A DNA stretch of 64,000 nucleotides from Desarmillaria ectypa (GCA_030407005.1 JAUDYN010000008.1:434001-498000), one strand, 5' to 3'; shown: positions 44,534 through 59,981, numbered from the stretch's first letter. Notes: a model not told the origin generated them from the sequence alone. A program made the numbers and translations.

Positions 44534-45084
44534 TCCCGAGTCTCCATAATCTCATTCATCTTTCTTTTTTGGGTGTCATAGTAGTCTCTTCATACCCCTT
44601 TTAGAGCATAGAACGCAAATCCACTAGATATTATCTAATACATATTTCCGTAGAACTAGAACAGGTTATAATTTTGTTGGTAGAAGTTAACATTTAGAGG
44701 CCCTTATGACCAGCAATGACTATTCTGACCTCTCGCCGATGAGCGCTATGAGCAGATAGTTAGTTTCACCAGAAGTCTCAGTGCTTTTTTCTCAAAGCCA
44801 GCAGGCATAAAGAAACGACAATACTCTTGAAAGGACAGATATATATTGAATTTGCGTTGGATCACTGATACGTTCACCAATCGGGGCAACGTTGAAAAGC
44901 GCCAGTTTACCGTGTGCCGCTGTCGTTGGTAGGACTGAGAAATGTAGCGGTTTATTGATAAAAATGCGATGCCTTGGAACATATGGTTGGGCGCAATGCA
45001 TTGGAAGATTGTCATCAGTAAAAGCTTCATTCACTACACGTTGCTCTATTGAAAACCGCTCTAACGAATAACGCCATTTGGCGT
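44534..45084. other. Convergent intergenic interval
   Basis: This is the 3' flank shared by the MFS gene (+) and ATP17 (-). No gene is seen. Confidence 0.6.
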
Positions 45085-45536
45085 TTAGTGGGCGTGGTTC
45101 TTGTGGTGCTCTATGATCCCCCAGTGAATTCCAATGATACGAATAATGAGTTATTAGAGACGTACTCAGGTGCACTAGCAAACCCTGTTAGCAATATTAA
45201 AAAAAATAAGTGAACTACGACCACTCACTTTGGTAGTCAAGAGTGTATCCGATGCCAAACAACCCAAGAATCAAAGCTAAGTAGGGCCCACCAGACACTT
45301 TATTCCCAAGGAAGTAGCGCGCTTTGATTCCACCAGTCCGCGGGGTAGCGGAGCCCTTTGGAAGCTTTGAATAAAAGTTGACAAGGGGCGCGAGACCTTC
45401 GCCTGACCCTCCAGACTGTAATTGTATGAATATAGAGCGTAATTCAACGATGACAGACACATACGACGAGCTTGGGGGTAGCAATTTTTGGAGGGACGAG
45501 CCCGCCGAGCTGGCGACGAATGAGCGAGGCGTGCAT
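45085..45536 (-). CDS. ATP17: Mitochondrial F1Fo-ATP synthase subunit f (97 aa)
   Basis: There are four exons: 45,536-45,465, 45,415-45,229, a 9-nt microexon 45,174-45,166, and 45,110-45,085; the total is 294 nt with exact phase. The product starts MHASLIRRQLGGLVPPKIAT (basic, mitochondrial-import-like), then LVNFYSKLPKGSA, the signature of subunit f, then KARYFLGNKVSGGP, one membrane helix (YLALILGLFGIGYTLDY) and the tail MHLKHHKNHAH, spelled across three exons. Yeast Atp17 has the same order (VHFYKSLPQGPA, a single TM, His-rich tail). The protein sits in the Fo membrane sector at the dimer interface. The reconstructed C-terminus is strong support for the microexon. Confidence 0.93.
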
Positions 45537-46587
45537 GGTTGATGAGGTGTATGTCCGTCGGATCGACACGGAAGATGGCGGGCCAGTTTGTCCTTGCTTG
45601 GTCGAAGCGTTACGATGTTACTTGTCACGATCCCAGTTTGGAACCTTTGCTCCAGCACTGGACGAAGTTCAGGTTCACGAGGTACAATGACGCGAGTTAG
45701 CAAGCCTAACGTCTCTGTGAGTAATTATGCTTCAAGGTTCTTGCACATCTTGAACTACACCTCATCCTTGTAAAGCGGTCGTATCGGGATCAGCTGAACT
45801 GCCGTCGGCTCTGTCGAACTACCTTTCCAACCTGTACATCTGTTTTCGGAAAGTTTCTATCCTGCGATGTGCGAGTCACAAGCTACTGTGCGAACATAGT
45901 ATTCGGTGCGGCTGCCGACAACGAGCCATCCTCTCGCGAATGTCGGTTCGTGTATTGAATAGATGTTGTGTAATGTGGATGCCGCTTGAGGCCTAAACTT
46001 GACGGCCTTAATCCTTGTGTCCCCGTTACCTCTTGGCGTTATTGTTCCCTTCGTCGACATAATGCAGCAACGCGGTTTCCGCGTTCCCGGATGCCGTAGT
46101 ATCATCAGATTGTTGGTCTAGACACAAATCTCTCCCAGGTGTACTCCTGCACTGAAGTAAAAATATTTCACTCCAGGTACACGCTCGTCTGGAGCTTAGG
46201 AACAACTGTTTTGTTTGTTCTACGGAACTAACATGGCGCTCGGACGAATCAAAAATGCTAAGTACGTATGCTCCACTTCACTTCCACCTCCAATGATATT
46301 TCCAATGACTCCAATGATATCTCCAATGATGATAGGTCTCAACAGGTCTCAACACAAACGCAATTAGATTCAACAACGTTCAACATCTGATCTCATCGGC
46401 CACATGACCGTCTGATCTTGATCTTACGGGACTTTGGCGAGATGAAATTCTCCGACGTCATATTTTCCTCAAGGTAAGAAAGGAAAGAGGTCGTCGAAAC
46501 ACCTCGGGCATGATAACGGATGCGGGCAGCCGCCACATATCTATAGTAACCATATCACAGCCAAATACGAATTAATATCACAGGTAT
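45537..46587. other. Intergenic
   Basis: No gene is seen. The first part is the ATP17 promoter; near 46,285-46,345 the words TCCAATGA and GGTCTCAACA are repeated in short tandem. Confidence 0.5.
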
Positions 46588-47018
46588 TTATGAAGAAGAA
46601 GAAGCAGCAGCAGCGCGCGCAGCGCGCGCTTGGGCGGCTCGGCATGCAAAGCAGTACTCGTCGACTTTGTCAATATCTCTCTGGATCTCCTCGCCAAAGT
46701 TCTAGTTTGTTTCCGGTGAGCAAATCAGTTCCCATTTGAAATTCAGAAGACCCTGACCTGTTTACAGGTCGGCTGGCGACACTCCCGTGGATGCCTTAGG
46801 CTTCGTGTGCAGCGCCGGGAGTTGCAATCCACGATGGCGGTGATCATGTGGCGTTGGAAGTGCTAATAAGACATGGTTATGTTGGTCGCTACTAAGACTC
46901 ATTGTTACGAACCATGCACTTCAACCAACGCGTACCGTCACTGCGAAAAAGATGAGCTTTCCTTGCCTCGACGAACAGAACAGACGCGCTGAGACACGTA
47001 CGCCATTCGTTGGCACAT
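46588..47018 (-). CDS. Small Cys/His-rich protein, putative zinc-binding (87 aa)
   Basis: There are four exons (47,018-47,002, 46,940-46,913, 46,862-46,758 and 46,701-46,588), giving 264 nt with exact phase and introns of 61, 50 and 56 nt. The product starts [14 protein letters not shown], continues [28 protein letters not shown], then KNFGEE-like [17 protein letters not shown] and [15 protein letters not shown], and ends in a Ser run. Seven Cys in paired spacing with His suggest zinc coordination. Fungi have many short unnamed proteins with this MC...CxxH...CxxxxC...YCxxC layout. The Ala/Ser C-terminus comes from a GCA/GAA microsatellite at 46,592-46,620. There is no signal peptide or membrane segment. 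Function is unknown. Confidence 0.7.
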
Positions 47019-48321
47019 GGTGCACAGAATAGGGTATTAGAGGAGGACGGGAGGAGTTAGGTCTCTAGATGAACGTCGGTCGAGGAAGTAGTGAGTCAAG
47101 AGATGTGTATTGTGAGTCACAGGTCAATTGGCTAGGAGGGGAGTTTGGATGATCATATCCCGTTCCTTGCCCTGTTTACTTATGCAAATCCTAGACCCCA
47201 ACTGACATGGAACATGCCGTAATTCACAGGGTGTACCATCAAATAATTCATCATCGATTTAAGCAATGCACTTGTGCGAGATCAATTGCAATTATGTATC
47301 TGCACCTATCCGACAAGTTCTGCTGTTCCCCCAGACGCTCTATTTCAGCCGACTCTTTGCCGATTTATCATAGTTGAAAAGGTCCCATTTATTTCCGGCC
47401 CTAATTCCGCTCGACCGTAGTCTCCTACAAAGTAGCGCCCCAGATGCAAAGCCAGTTGGGCATGTTCTCGCTAGATCTTCTCCCGGTGTGCAACGACACT
47501 GAAGCGGACTTTCAAGTTTCGACAACAATTTTTTTTTTATCGATTCCCTTGGAGGTCCGTTTCACCATCGAGTATAGGCCAGGGAAAGCTAAGTAGGACC
47601 CAAATAACGGAAGGATCCTGATCCGAGTATTTTGGTTGAAAAAGTACAAAGCGTGGTTCGAGGATTCGGTAACAGTGAGTAGACCTCGCTAGCGAGTTAC
47701 CATCAGAAAGTTCTACACATGTCGTTTGGTGTTATTATATGTGGTTCATATCGATTCCTCGAAGCGAGACGGATCAGACGATGCGTGAAGCGTCTAATTC
47801 GGTATATAAATGATCACAATGAAACGTGCGTCTCATGAACAAGACATGTTGTTGCGGTGCTGTTTTGTCCTTGGAACCGACCCATGTGGGTCTAGGACCC
47901 ATGAGTGAGGGTATGGCAAGCCATCATGCATCGGGTGCCTGAGCTCGAGAATTCTGGGAAATTACTTACGAGTGTAAGTTTGATGCTTAAAGTTAATGTG
48001 AAAATTCTTTAATAACAAGTCTTAGAAAGACACCGCCGCGGCCGACTACTATCTAAGCTTCCAATGAGTGCGAAGCCCGGCGTTCCTTTACCTGCCAGCT
48101 GTCAGAACGCCGAGATAACTATGGACCTATACATACAACTCCTTTGTATCGATGACAAGCCCTGACAAGCAAAATCGTGGTTTGTCAGTACCGGATTGTT
48201 CGGCATGGTCAAACAAAGAAATCAATCCTGCCTGCATCTGGTGTTACTTATCAGAAGAGCAATCAGGGCACAATGACGTCGTATCGTCTTCGGAACGAGG
48301 CATATTACGAGTGGACCAAGG
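47019..48321. other. Intergenic, 1.3 kb
   Basis: No coding pattern or repeat could be supported. The left end is the promoter of the small Cys-rich gene and the right end is the 3' flank of GPI16. Confidence 0.5.
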
Positions 48322-50243
48322 TCAATCATGTTTCGATTTTGATGTTCCCTCCTGAGAACCTAGGCGTACGACAACAAATTTCCGCGTCAGAAGGTTGAAT
48401 ATACTACCAAATATGAATGCAATAAGGGAGCAGCTGAATATTATAACGTTGTATGGCATGCTGAAATCTGGAGTCGCTAGATCGACCAGTAGTGGCGGGG
48501 TGTATATGCGGCCTGCGAATTCGTTTTCGATAGAAGTGTTCGAGCTCGGAAGCGGTAGAACGATGGCTGGGGGTAGGTCCCAACCGCGCTGAGCATCAGG
48601 AGGATGTTCTGTGTATCGTAGAAAAGCCTTCGTTACGTCAATAGTTAGATAGACAGAGCCGTCCGCTGGTAAGTTTATGACAGCTTGGAATGTTGCGGGT
48701 CTTGAATGAGGTACCGGAGGTACATATGATACGTTGGATATGAGATTGTCTCCTAGACGGGCGTCAGTTGAAGCAACGTAGATGATAGGCAGCTTACCGT
48801 GAGTATCGCTGGATACGCGCATAGTATGTAGATAAAACTGAACAATCCAAGGCATTGTCTCCAGATAGAGGACTTGCAAGGTAGATGGAGCGTTATTCTT
48901 GATGACCAAAGACAGTTGTCCTCGATCCTGACCAGATCCTCGAAGTGTACGGCGGACGGAAATAGGCATGGAGGAAATCTTAGGAGGATCCAAGGCTGGA
49001 CCGCAATCAGTGTCTTCCGGTCCGCACACGGTGAATACTTCACTGACCATATGTAAAATCCGACGCCCATTTTAATTTCACGTCGAGAGCTTCTGACACT
49101 GTTTACCACGGTCACAAAACGCACGGACAGATAAGGTGTGAACTCACAGTTAGTTAGGTCATAGAACGCCACGCTCTGGTCAATACGTGGCGGTTCGGGG
49201 GTAATGCTGTATAGTGCTCCCCTGGGAAGAGCCACATCTACTATACTCGACTGGGCTATTGGACAGGTTCTTTCGATAGTACGGTCAAACAAGGTACTAA
49301 AAGACCAGTCTAATGGGATAACTGTTAGTACAAGCAAATACGCCGCAAACATCGAAGGTTAAAAACCTTGTTTTTTTCCAGCTGATATGCGGAGTGGATC
49401 GGAAACCGACTGAAACGTGAGGCGTACTTCTACGCCCGCATCATGGTTCCAAAGAACGTGAAGGCCCATTCCATGCCAATTGGCATCAAACAAGCGGTAC
49501 GGGTTCAATAAAGACGCGATACCAGATAACGATTTGCACGGCAATAATTTCAAAAATGGCGTCAAATTTTCGGTACAGACGTGTTCAGAAGCCAGAGAAG
49601 CATGCCTGAGTTCATGCTCAACTCCCCAGTCAGGAAGACTGCCTTCGGGTGCAAATGGAAGGACAGGCGAAGTAGTACGTTGTTCGTCCAATGATCCTAT
49701 AGATGCACAGAAAAGGCCTGCAAGGGCATTTCGAAGGCCTTGCCACCGGTAATCTATCCTGTTTCGAGTCAGGCCACGGATCAATGGTCAGTGGAGTAGA
49801 GTCACGTACGTCGTAGGTCCACCGTCAGCCATCCACGCCCACAGCTCTGCACCAGTACCAACATCCTGTTCCTCTGGATATCCCCATGAGTCATAATTCC
49901 ACTTCCCTGCGTTCAAGGTAAGGTGCAGCTCGGTGACCGCGTATTCTCGTAATATCTGGCCCAGGGCAAGAGGGAACAGGCTGTAATGCTGGGCTAAGGG
50001 CAAGTGAGATCAATGAAAGATAAAGCAACGTTGCAGCATACATTCGTCATCGAAGATTAGGGTCCGGGGTTCTCTTGGCGAGGCATCCTTTAGCAGGATA
50101 TTGAACGAAAATGTTGATGCGACTCGGCCGTCCTGCAGCGTCCGGAAGGAGACTTTCTCACGGAATTCCTCGTTGTCCAAGTGCAGGCTTGATACGAGTG
50201 TACAAAGAGTGCCAACGAGAGCTAGATAGCATTTCCAGAACAT
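48322..50243 (-). CDS. GPI16: GPI transamidase subunit PIG-T (543 aa)
   Basis: There are seven exons (50,243-50,042, 49,993-49,810, 49,758-49,367, 49,321-49,148, 49,098-49,048, 48,995-48,798 and 48,752-48,322) with exact phase. A signal peptide (MFWKCYLALVGTLCTLVSS) is followed by EEFREKVSFRTLQDGRVAS and SQHYSLFPLALGQILREY, the classic PIG-T N-terminal block, then WGYPEEQDVGTGAELWAW, DWSFSTLFDRTIERTCPIA, RRTLRGSGQDRGQLSLV, LETMPWIVQFYLHT and PADGSVYLTIDVTKAFLRY. One C-terminal membrane helix (NVIIFSCSLIAFIFGSIFNLL) precedes a short cytosolic tail. PIG-T/Gpi16 is an ER-lumenal subunit that stabilises the complex attaching GPI anchors. I chose the ATG at the signal peptide; an in-frame ATG 53 codons upstream adds a non-conserved extension. 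Confidence 0.95.
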
Positions 50244-50643
50244 CTCCAAGGACCGAGCACCCTGTCGTGGTGGTTCATTGTCACGCGTGTCACACAACCC
50301 TAGTATGACGGAGTTTGAATTGCACACGTCGGAGATTGTAACTTCCCTTGGCTTTTTCTCCATCGACAGCAGTTTTCGAAAGATTATTAGAAGGTGAAGC
50401 ATAAAATTTTACTTCATTCCCGTGTGTCCAACAAATCCTGCTCCTTTTGTCTCGCAGCGTGGATTTTTATCGTTTGATCTAGTTCACACCTTGTCTCAAC
50501 CTTTATCAGCGATCAGAACCCACTTATCCTGAACGCGTCGCGCCCACGCGTAAGTATTACTTAGATCCGAAAGCTTCACAGCGCGAAGAAAATTTCCTTC
50601 GACACCAAGGCTTCTCTACAAGGAAATCCCACCCCAGAGAAAT
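50244..50643. promoter_or_regulatory. Divergent promoter region of GPI16 and AFG2
   Basis: These 400 bp separate the start codons of GPI16 (-) and AFG2 (+). No strong TATA box is seen; the region has pyrimidine-rich patches (CTCCTTTTGTCTCGC) and an ACGCGTCGCGCCCACGCG stretch at about 50,533. Confidence 0.5.
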
Positions 50644-53564
<2,921 letters not shown>

Positions 53565-55109
53565 CTACATGAATGTAAAATGAGCGCCGTTAGTCAGTGC
53601 TTATCGCCGGCATCATCTAGAATCATCTTCAATAGGCTAAAATCTCGAATTTTGGCTGACGGAAGACATATGACTAGGTTGTTACTCAGCGACGAAATAA
53701 CCAAAAAATGGAGTGAGGTTGAAGGAACGAACAGGCCTTCATGGTAAGGTATTTCAACAAGCGCTTGGTGCTTTCATACGTTCGAATCCTTGGTAATTGA
53801 TGTTCCTGGCTTGATAGGCGGTATTTCAACGAGGGATCTAACAATATCCTGATAAGAAGTGATTACGAAGACATGTCAGACCAAGGCAAATTTCGGATCC
53901 ATTCGATTTTACGTGTCTCTTCTTGCAAACAGAGTCATCTCCCGGCAAAATACGATGATTTACAAGATAGCAAGGCCGTTTCTGACTCTGATGAATGGCC
54001 ACTTCTTCGGGTCCAGTAGCGCTGCGATGTGTCCACAATATCAGGGCTAAAGACAGGGCGCTGTGAGTGTAGTGAGTAGCGAGGGGGCAGTGACAAACCG
54101 CTCACCCTCTTTCATTGCTCACACCCTAATGATGTAAAGATAACATTTTGGGGTGAAGCGCTCTCGTTGACCGAGGCGTAGATAAGAGCGGCCGCGTGCA
54201 AACGAACCCTAGTCCCGGTTTATGTGACTCGAATAAAGGCGAGGCAAGTCTGAGTCCCATGAATTGATGGCTCGGGCTAAGCTCTAAGACCGAATGTAAC
54301 ACTGCAACCGATGAGATGAAGGTGATCCGAGGTATACATGAAAGCTCAAGTAGACCTGCCTTAGAAGGATAAGAAAGAGGGTCTCGATGACTTCTCCATG
54401 GCGCCCATTGACACCTAATTTCAGTTCAGATGCAGTTGTATCATACATATATACATTGACACCTGTAGTTATTCTCGACTACTCGTGTACCTAAAGTTCG
54501 GACATTGACAAACTATGAGCCCTTCAGTTACAAGCTCAAGCAGGCTAAAAAGTCCTGATTCTCGCGTGTTTGTTGACCGATACCTCAAAACTTTAATCAG
54601 AATGAAAAGCATGTCCAACTGCTAACCAAGGTAGGCGACACCACATAAGCCCCCCTCAACGCATAACAAATTTCCATCTACCTGTCTTGGTGCAGCATCT
54701 TCTGTCAAGTCTATCTGTCCTTCGTGGGTACGGATTACTGGCACTGCCAGTAGCTGTCAGGTAATCAACTTGTGGTTTGCTCACTTCTCAGAGCTATTCT
54801 GAATCGGCTTGACAGCGACAGATATCATACAAGGCGTTGGAAAGAGGTTTATCTTCATGTCCCAGGCTATATTGAAAGACGTGTACAGTGATAGATGAAA
54901 CAAGTACTTGAGCTGAGGTGAAGCATAAGGATGGTGGGCATTGGGATTTCGGCCCGAGCACCTTGCCAATACCACGTGATGGGATATTCTGGAAAATGCC
55001 ATCGCCACTCGTTAAGTGCTTAGTGCATACGACCGAGCTCGAGAGCCCCTTGTATTCTGACTACTACCCTCACTTTTTTTTGCTTGTAACCGCCCCCAAA
55101 GCTGCCATC
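53565..55109. other. Intergenic, 1.5 kb
   Basis: No gene or repeat is supported. The last 130 bp upstream of 55,110 include a pyrimidine-rich patch (CACTTTTTTTTGCTTG) that may belong to the UBC1 promoter. Confidence 0.5.
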
Positions 55110-55876
55110 ATGGATGCCCGTCTGCGACGTGTGAACAAGGAAATTGCTGGTGCGTACTGCTGTTCCATGGCATCGATGGAAAGATCGACAAGGCGACCTA
55201 GATTGCAAGAACGATAAAACTTCTGGCATTAAAATCGAGCTTATTGACGAATCGCCATTCCATCTGAAAGGCATCTTTCCAGGTCCAGAGGGCACGCCCT
55301 ACGCAGGTGGCACGTTCTTTGTCGACATCATCATTCCCGAATCATATCCTTTTCAGCCCGTGAAGATGAAGTTCATAACGAAAGTTTACCACCCGAACGT
55401 TTCCTCTGCATCAGGCGCCATATGTCTTGATATCTTGAAAGACGCGTGGTCGCCAGTTTTGACGCTCAAATCCACGCTGATCTCCTTGCAGAGTCTGCTT
55501 TGCAGTCCGGAGCCAAATGATCCGCAGGATGCGGAGGTGGCGAAGCACTTCACAACCAGCAAGGGAAGCTTTGAGGACACCGCCACATATTGGACACAGA
55601 TCTATGCCGGGGGTCCCGGCAAGAAAGGCGCATCTACCGCGTCAGGCGGTGGGGACGGAAAGGACGAGGTAGCCATGGCCGGCTTAGAGAAAGCCCATGT
55701 AGACCAATTTGAGGCTCTAGGTTTCCAGCGGGGCAAAGTGGTACATGTTTCAGCCCTCGTGCAATGGACTGATACTGATGTTGGTGTAGATTGACGTTTT
55801 GAGAAGACTAAATTATCGCGGCAAAAATGTTACGCAGATATCGGAGGATAGAGTAGTCGAGGAGCTATTGAAGTGA
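55110..55876 (+). CDS. UBC1: Ubiquitin-conjugating enzyme E2, UBC1/UBE2K type (221 aa)
   Basis: There are three exons (55,110-55,149, 55,202-55,740 and 55,790-55,876) with exact phase. The UBC fold begins MDARLRRVNKEIADC, then FHLKGIFPGPEGTPYAGG, PESYPFQPVKMKFITKVYHPN, the catalytic Cys in SGAICLDILKDAWSP, LKSTLISLQSLLCSPEPNDPQDAEVAKHF (split by a regular helix), and the final helix with YW. A Gly/Ser linker leads to a C-terminal UBA domain (VDQFEALGFQRGKV, IDVLRRLNYRG, RVVEELLK). The E2-UBA arrangement is diagnostic of yeast Ubc1 and human UBE2K, which build Lys48 chains. The 49-nt last intron separates the two UBA halves. Confidence 0.95.
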
Positions 55877-57136
55877 GCTATCGAAATGACTGACACTTTC
55901 TGGCCTGTAATGTTCCGTCATGCTTTGCCTTAATCCAAAGACTTTTGATAATATCTGGCAGGGTCTGATCGCCTGCGAGATGTTAGTAATGCCATAACCC
56001 TTTTTGGCGGCATGTAGCTGGCTCACTTCACTACGGTTGTACTGCATCTCAGGCTGTACTCTCAAACAAATAACGGTTAGTTTTGAAACTAGAACGCTTC
56101 ACATTCGATGCTCTAATGGCAGAACTAATGTAAACTATCGGTATCCGACAATGAGGTTACCAGGCAACAAGTTTACATTCTAGATTGAGGCACACGCCCT
56201 CCTAACGAATAATCTTTCCGGCTTGTTTTAGAGAGATGCGTCACCACTGGCTAAGTGAAACTGGTCTGCTTTTTCCTGTGTAACTCGACTCATCGTGAGA
56301 TGGACAGAAATACTCAGTAAAACCCGTTGTTTATGCTCTGCGTCTATTGTCACGAGAAATGATGATTCCCTATTAGCAGAACCCGATGCCTTATTGTCAG
56401 TGGGTACCATGATTGGCACTATCGCAAGTATTAACTTTCCGAGATGAATGGACAAGCGTAATCTGGTTTGTTCTTGAATCAGGCAACGCCGTTTTCTTGA
56501 TACAGGTTTAGATCTAATGACGGGGCCTATAATCAGTGCTTCCAGCACCCGTACCCGTCGCATCTTGCCGCAGTACGAGTTGTCATCGAAATATAAACTA
56601 CAAAGGTCCGTCGGCATTGTCCGTTTTGACGACCATAATGATAACGCTGAACTTATATAGACGCGTTTGTTAGGCAGCCGGACGACGGTTATCTAACATT
56701 TGAACAAAAACCTCTAACATCTATGATGTTTGATGAGACCGGCCACAAAACATGGGCACATATACAGTGAACATTGTCGCATTTAGCAGTGCCAAAGGCA
56801 AGACGTATCAGTCACCTTGTTATCATTCAGCGAAAACCTAATGCCAGTTATCACTGAGAATAATTTTTTGATTAATATGGCTTGAATGTAGGAGAATGGA
56901 ACTGTACTTGGTTTGATTCGCGTATTTGGATCTACAAGGAGGTCATCTATTCGCGGTTCATTGAGCACTGATCGCGCAAGCCTTCAAGGCCGGTAGCAAC
57001 GACCTCATACATGTGTCTCGATAATCTTCAGGTTCTCACTGCCGACGAGCGTCCTCCTGCTCAGCTCATTTCATCGCGAGCGCTGATGGGTTTGGTTTAG
57101 TATCATGTTTGGGATGCTTAACGTGGTCGTCGACCG
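55877..57136. other. Intergenic, 1.26 kb
   Basis: A minus-strand frame of 129 codons at 56,617-56,228 has no recognisable features and is probably fortuitous. Nothing else is supported. Confidence 0.45.
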
Positions 57137-57144
57137 TATATAAA
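57137..57144 (+). promoter_or_regulatory. TATA box of the Zn2Cys6 gene
   Basis: TATATAAA lies 42-49 bp upstream of the start codon at 57,186, followed by a CA-rich leader ending CGACATGG. Confidence 0.55.
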
Positions 57145-57185
57145 TTGCTGGAAAACCTCATCAATCGTTACAATTCGACACCGAC

Positions 57186-59981
57186 ATGGCCCCTCAATCT
57201 GAAGAGAAGAAGCGTCGTTTGCCTCGCGCATGTGATATGTGCAAAAGAAAGAAAAGTAGGACATTCACGCTCTGGAAATGTGGAATTTTGCTGACACGCT
57301 TTTCGTACTCAGTTCGATGTAGGTCGAAGTGTTTCCCACCTATCAGAATGTGCGTTTCATTGTGATATACAGGCGATAGCGACCAAATGCCCGGAAAACG
57401 TTGCTCAAACTGTGTTGCCTTCAACCTCCAGTGTACTCATGTAGAGGCCATGAATGTGAGTGCCTTCCGTGCTATGGAGTCATTCATTGTTCATGCCTCA
57501 TTGACCTCAGAGCTTGGGGAGCGCCAAAGGGTACACACTCGGCCCTTTCAACCACTTCTAATCTGGGCTAAGAGACTCCTTTTAGATATGTACAGACGCT
57601 GGAAGGACGACTTGATAAAATGGAACACCTTTTCAAACGCGTTAGATCACTCTTCTTACATCTTAAATCTACTCACAATTGCTCATCAGAAAGTCCCTGG
57701 TTTCGACTTGGACGCGGAGCTCAAGGAAGAGGCTGAGGAAGGTTCCTCTGCCTTGCAGGTCAGGAGAGGCGATCAGGATCAAGATGTCGCTCGTCTCAGC
57801 GAGAGTGTCAGCAAGATTCTTTCCATCCATCCCGATACGTCATTTTTTGGAATGTCTTGGTGCGTGATGTTTTTCGATGATGGCGGGTCCACGTCTTACT
57901 ATATTTTTGCACAGTGTATGTTTGACAATTAGCCGCTTAGTTCAACCTTTGATTTTGTTCTAGGGTTTACATCTCCTACCTTCCATCATCCAGCGAAGAC
58001 AACAATATTTCGGAAGAGAGAGAAATACCTCGAATGACCTTCCCATTCGACGAAGAGAACAGTTTTGGAACCGCCAGTCTGTAAGTGGAACGTCTTTTCT
58101 TATGCCAACTAAGCCTTCTTTATATTTTACCAGAAGTATCCCATGCGGGTGAACGACACTGTGCCGGTATACGTCTTCCCTGATCCTGATCTCATGTTGG
58201 CTCTTGTCACACTGTATTTTACTCATTATAACTGCCATCTTCCGCTCCTACATCGCCCTACTTTTGAGAAGGCCATGGTGGACGGAGAGCATTGGGCCGA
58301 CCACCTTTACGCTGGGACCTTACTTCTCGTATGTGCCCTTGGTGCACGATACTCGAACGATCCAAGGATATTCTCTACTCAGCCAGGAGGAGGCGAGGCA
58401 GGCTGGAAATATTTCGAACAGCTGACATCGTTTCAGACAGCTTTGCAAGACCGCACCTCTACGACTCTTTATGAGCTGCAAATTCATTGCGTACGTTGTT
58501 TTTTTTTAAAGTCCGTGTTGACGAAGCCTGAATGCTTTTTGCAGCTGTCGGTTCTATATCTCGGGGCTGTCGGGCTTTGGGAAACCGTATCGACTCAGAT
58601 CGGTCTGGCGATACGGTTGGCTCAACAGGTTGGGGCACATGTTCACCAGAGTCGACCTCCTAATGCTCGCGACGAAGGGTGGAAGCGCGCCTTTTGGTAG
58701 TTCATAAATATGCCCTTCTTTGTTCATCGAACTAACCGTGATGCAGGGTGTTGATATTTCTGGACGTGTCTCATGCCTGTCATTATGGTCGGCCTGTGAC
58801 GCTCCGCTATGAAGAGTCAGTCGCTAAATATTATTTGATTGCATGCATTGACGCATTTTAGCTTTGACATTGGTTTTCCTCTGGAGTGCGATGACATCTA
58901 TTGGAACCATCCCGATCCATCGAGGCGGTTTCGACAGCCGACCGACAGGCCCTCTGCGTTGTCATTTTTTGTCTGTCTTTTGAAGCTGGTCAACACCATC
59001 ACCTACGTAAAGAGAAGTATTGTGAGTTTCTGATAGTAATGGCCTGAGGCACACAATAATGTTGTACTTCTTTGTTTCAGTACCACGCCCGTGACCCGAT
59101 GATTCTCATGGGGGGGCAGCGACGTCTACCAGAGACTGAAATTCTGTCAAGTTTGGATTCTTTTTTGAATCAGTGGTTGCAATCTGTCCCGTGGCATCGT
59201 AATTTTATCTTCATTATATTGTTATGCATCACTGAATGACGTTTGAAGTGCGATGGAACCCGAACAACCAAGACGTTCTATTCTTCAATCAATCGGCCTT
59301 TTTGTACATCACGTATCACTACGCCAGAATATTGATCCACAGACCATACCTCCCTGCTCCACAATCGATCGCCACTTGCAAGGATGCGGCTTTGGCTACT
59401 CTTGATATTGTCGAGGCACAGAGACGTAGAGGTTACATACAGTCGATGCATCTAGTGGTATGTTTTCTCTTCCCCTTGGAAAATTAGATGCTCAGGCGGG
59501 GTTCAGTCATGTGTCAATTCGACAATACTAACCATGTTGCTAATCCTGTGGAATGGCACTGAGGACCCGTACAAGACCCGAGAAATGCAGCGTGTCGCTA
59601 CTTGCATGGATATGCTGAAGGGGGTAGAAAATCGGTAGGCGTGTGTTCTCTGAAATTACATGTCTATTCACGTTCCTATCTTCAGACTACCTATAGCTGG
59701 AGCATTCTGGTGAGCACCGTCACGGTGAACGTGGTCTTGTTTGACCATCAGCAAATTATAGGGATGTTATAGCGGAGCTAGTCTCGCCAGACGCGTCACA
59801 GTCCTCCTCCCGACGTTCCAGGCACGGTTCCAGAGATTCTGCAGGATCCTCACGCTCCCAACCAGGGTTTTTATACCCAAATGTACGGGTAAGCTCCGAG
59901 CAGCAAGGATCGAGCGCTAGCACCCAAAACAACTATCCGAACCGCGAAGGTTACGCAGCGAGAGCTGGCCATGGCCACTAG
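57186..59981 (+). CDS. Zn2Cys6 fungal transcription factor (about 653 aa)
   Basis: About sixteen exons: 57,186-57,255, a 6-nt microexon 57,313-57,318, 57,373-57,455, 57,511-57,530, 57,586-57,640, 57,690-57,863, 57,964-58,080, 58,134-58,490, 58,545-58,696, 58,747-58,815, 58,862-59,021, 59,081-59,198, 59,249-59,457, 59,507-59,634, 59,686-59,709 and 59,762-59,981. The binuclear cluster is split over three exons: CDMCKRKKIRC, GKRCSNC, LQCTH. A linker-coiled coil follows (AKGYVQTLEGRLDKMEHLFKR). The middle homology region of the Fungal_trans type has NCHLPLLHRPTFEK, AGTLLLVCALGARYS, LAIRLAQQVGAHVH, FWVLIFLD, GRPVTL, ECDDIYW and YHYARILIHRPYL. The C-terminus is Ser/Arg-rich. The intron at 57,864-57,963 is uncertain. 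An MFS gene follows 580 bp downstream. The target genes are unknown. Confidence 0.88.

Noticed and set aside
56228..56617. 129-codon minus-strand frame
   Set aside because: Composition is unremarkable and no motif, membrane segment or splice context supports it.
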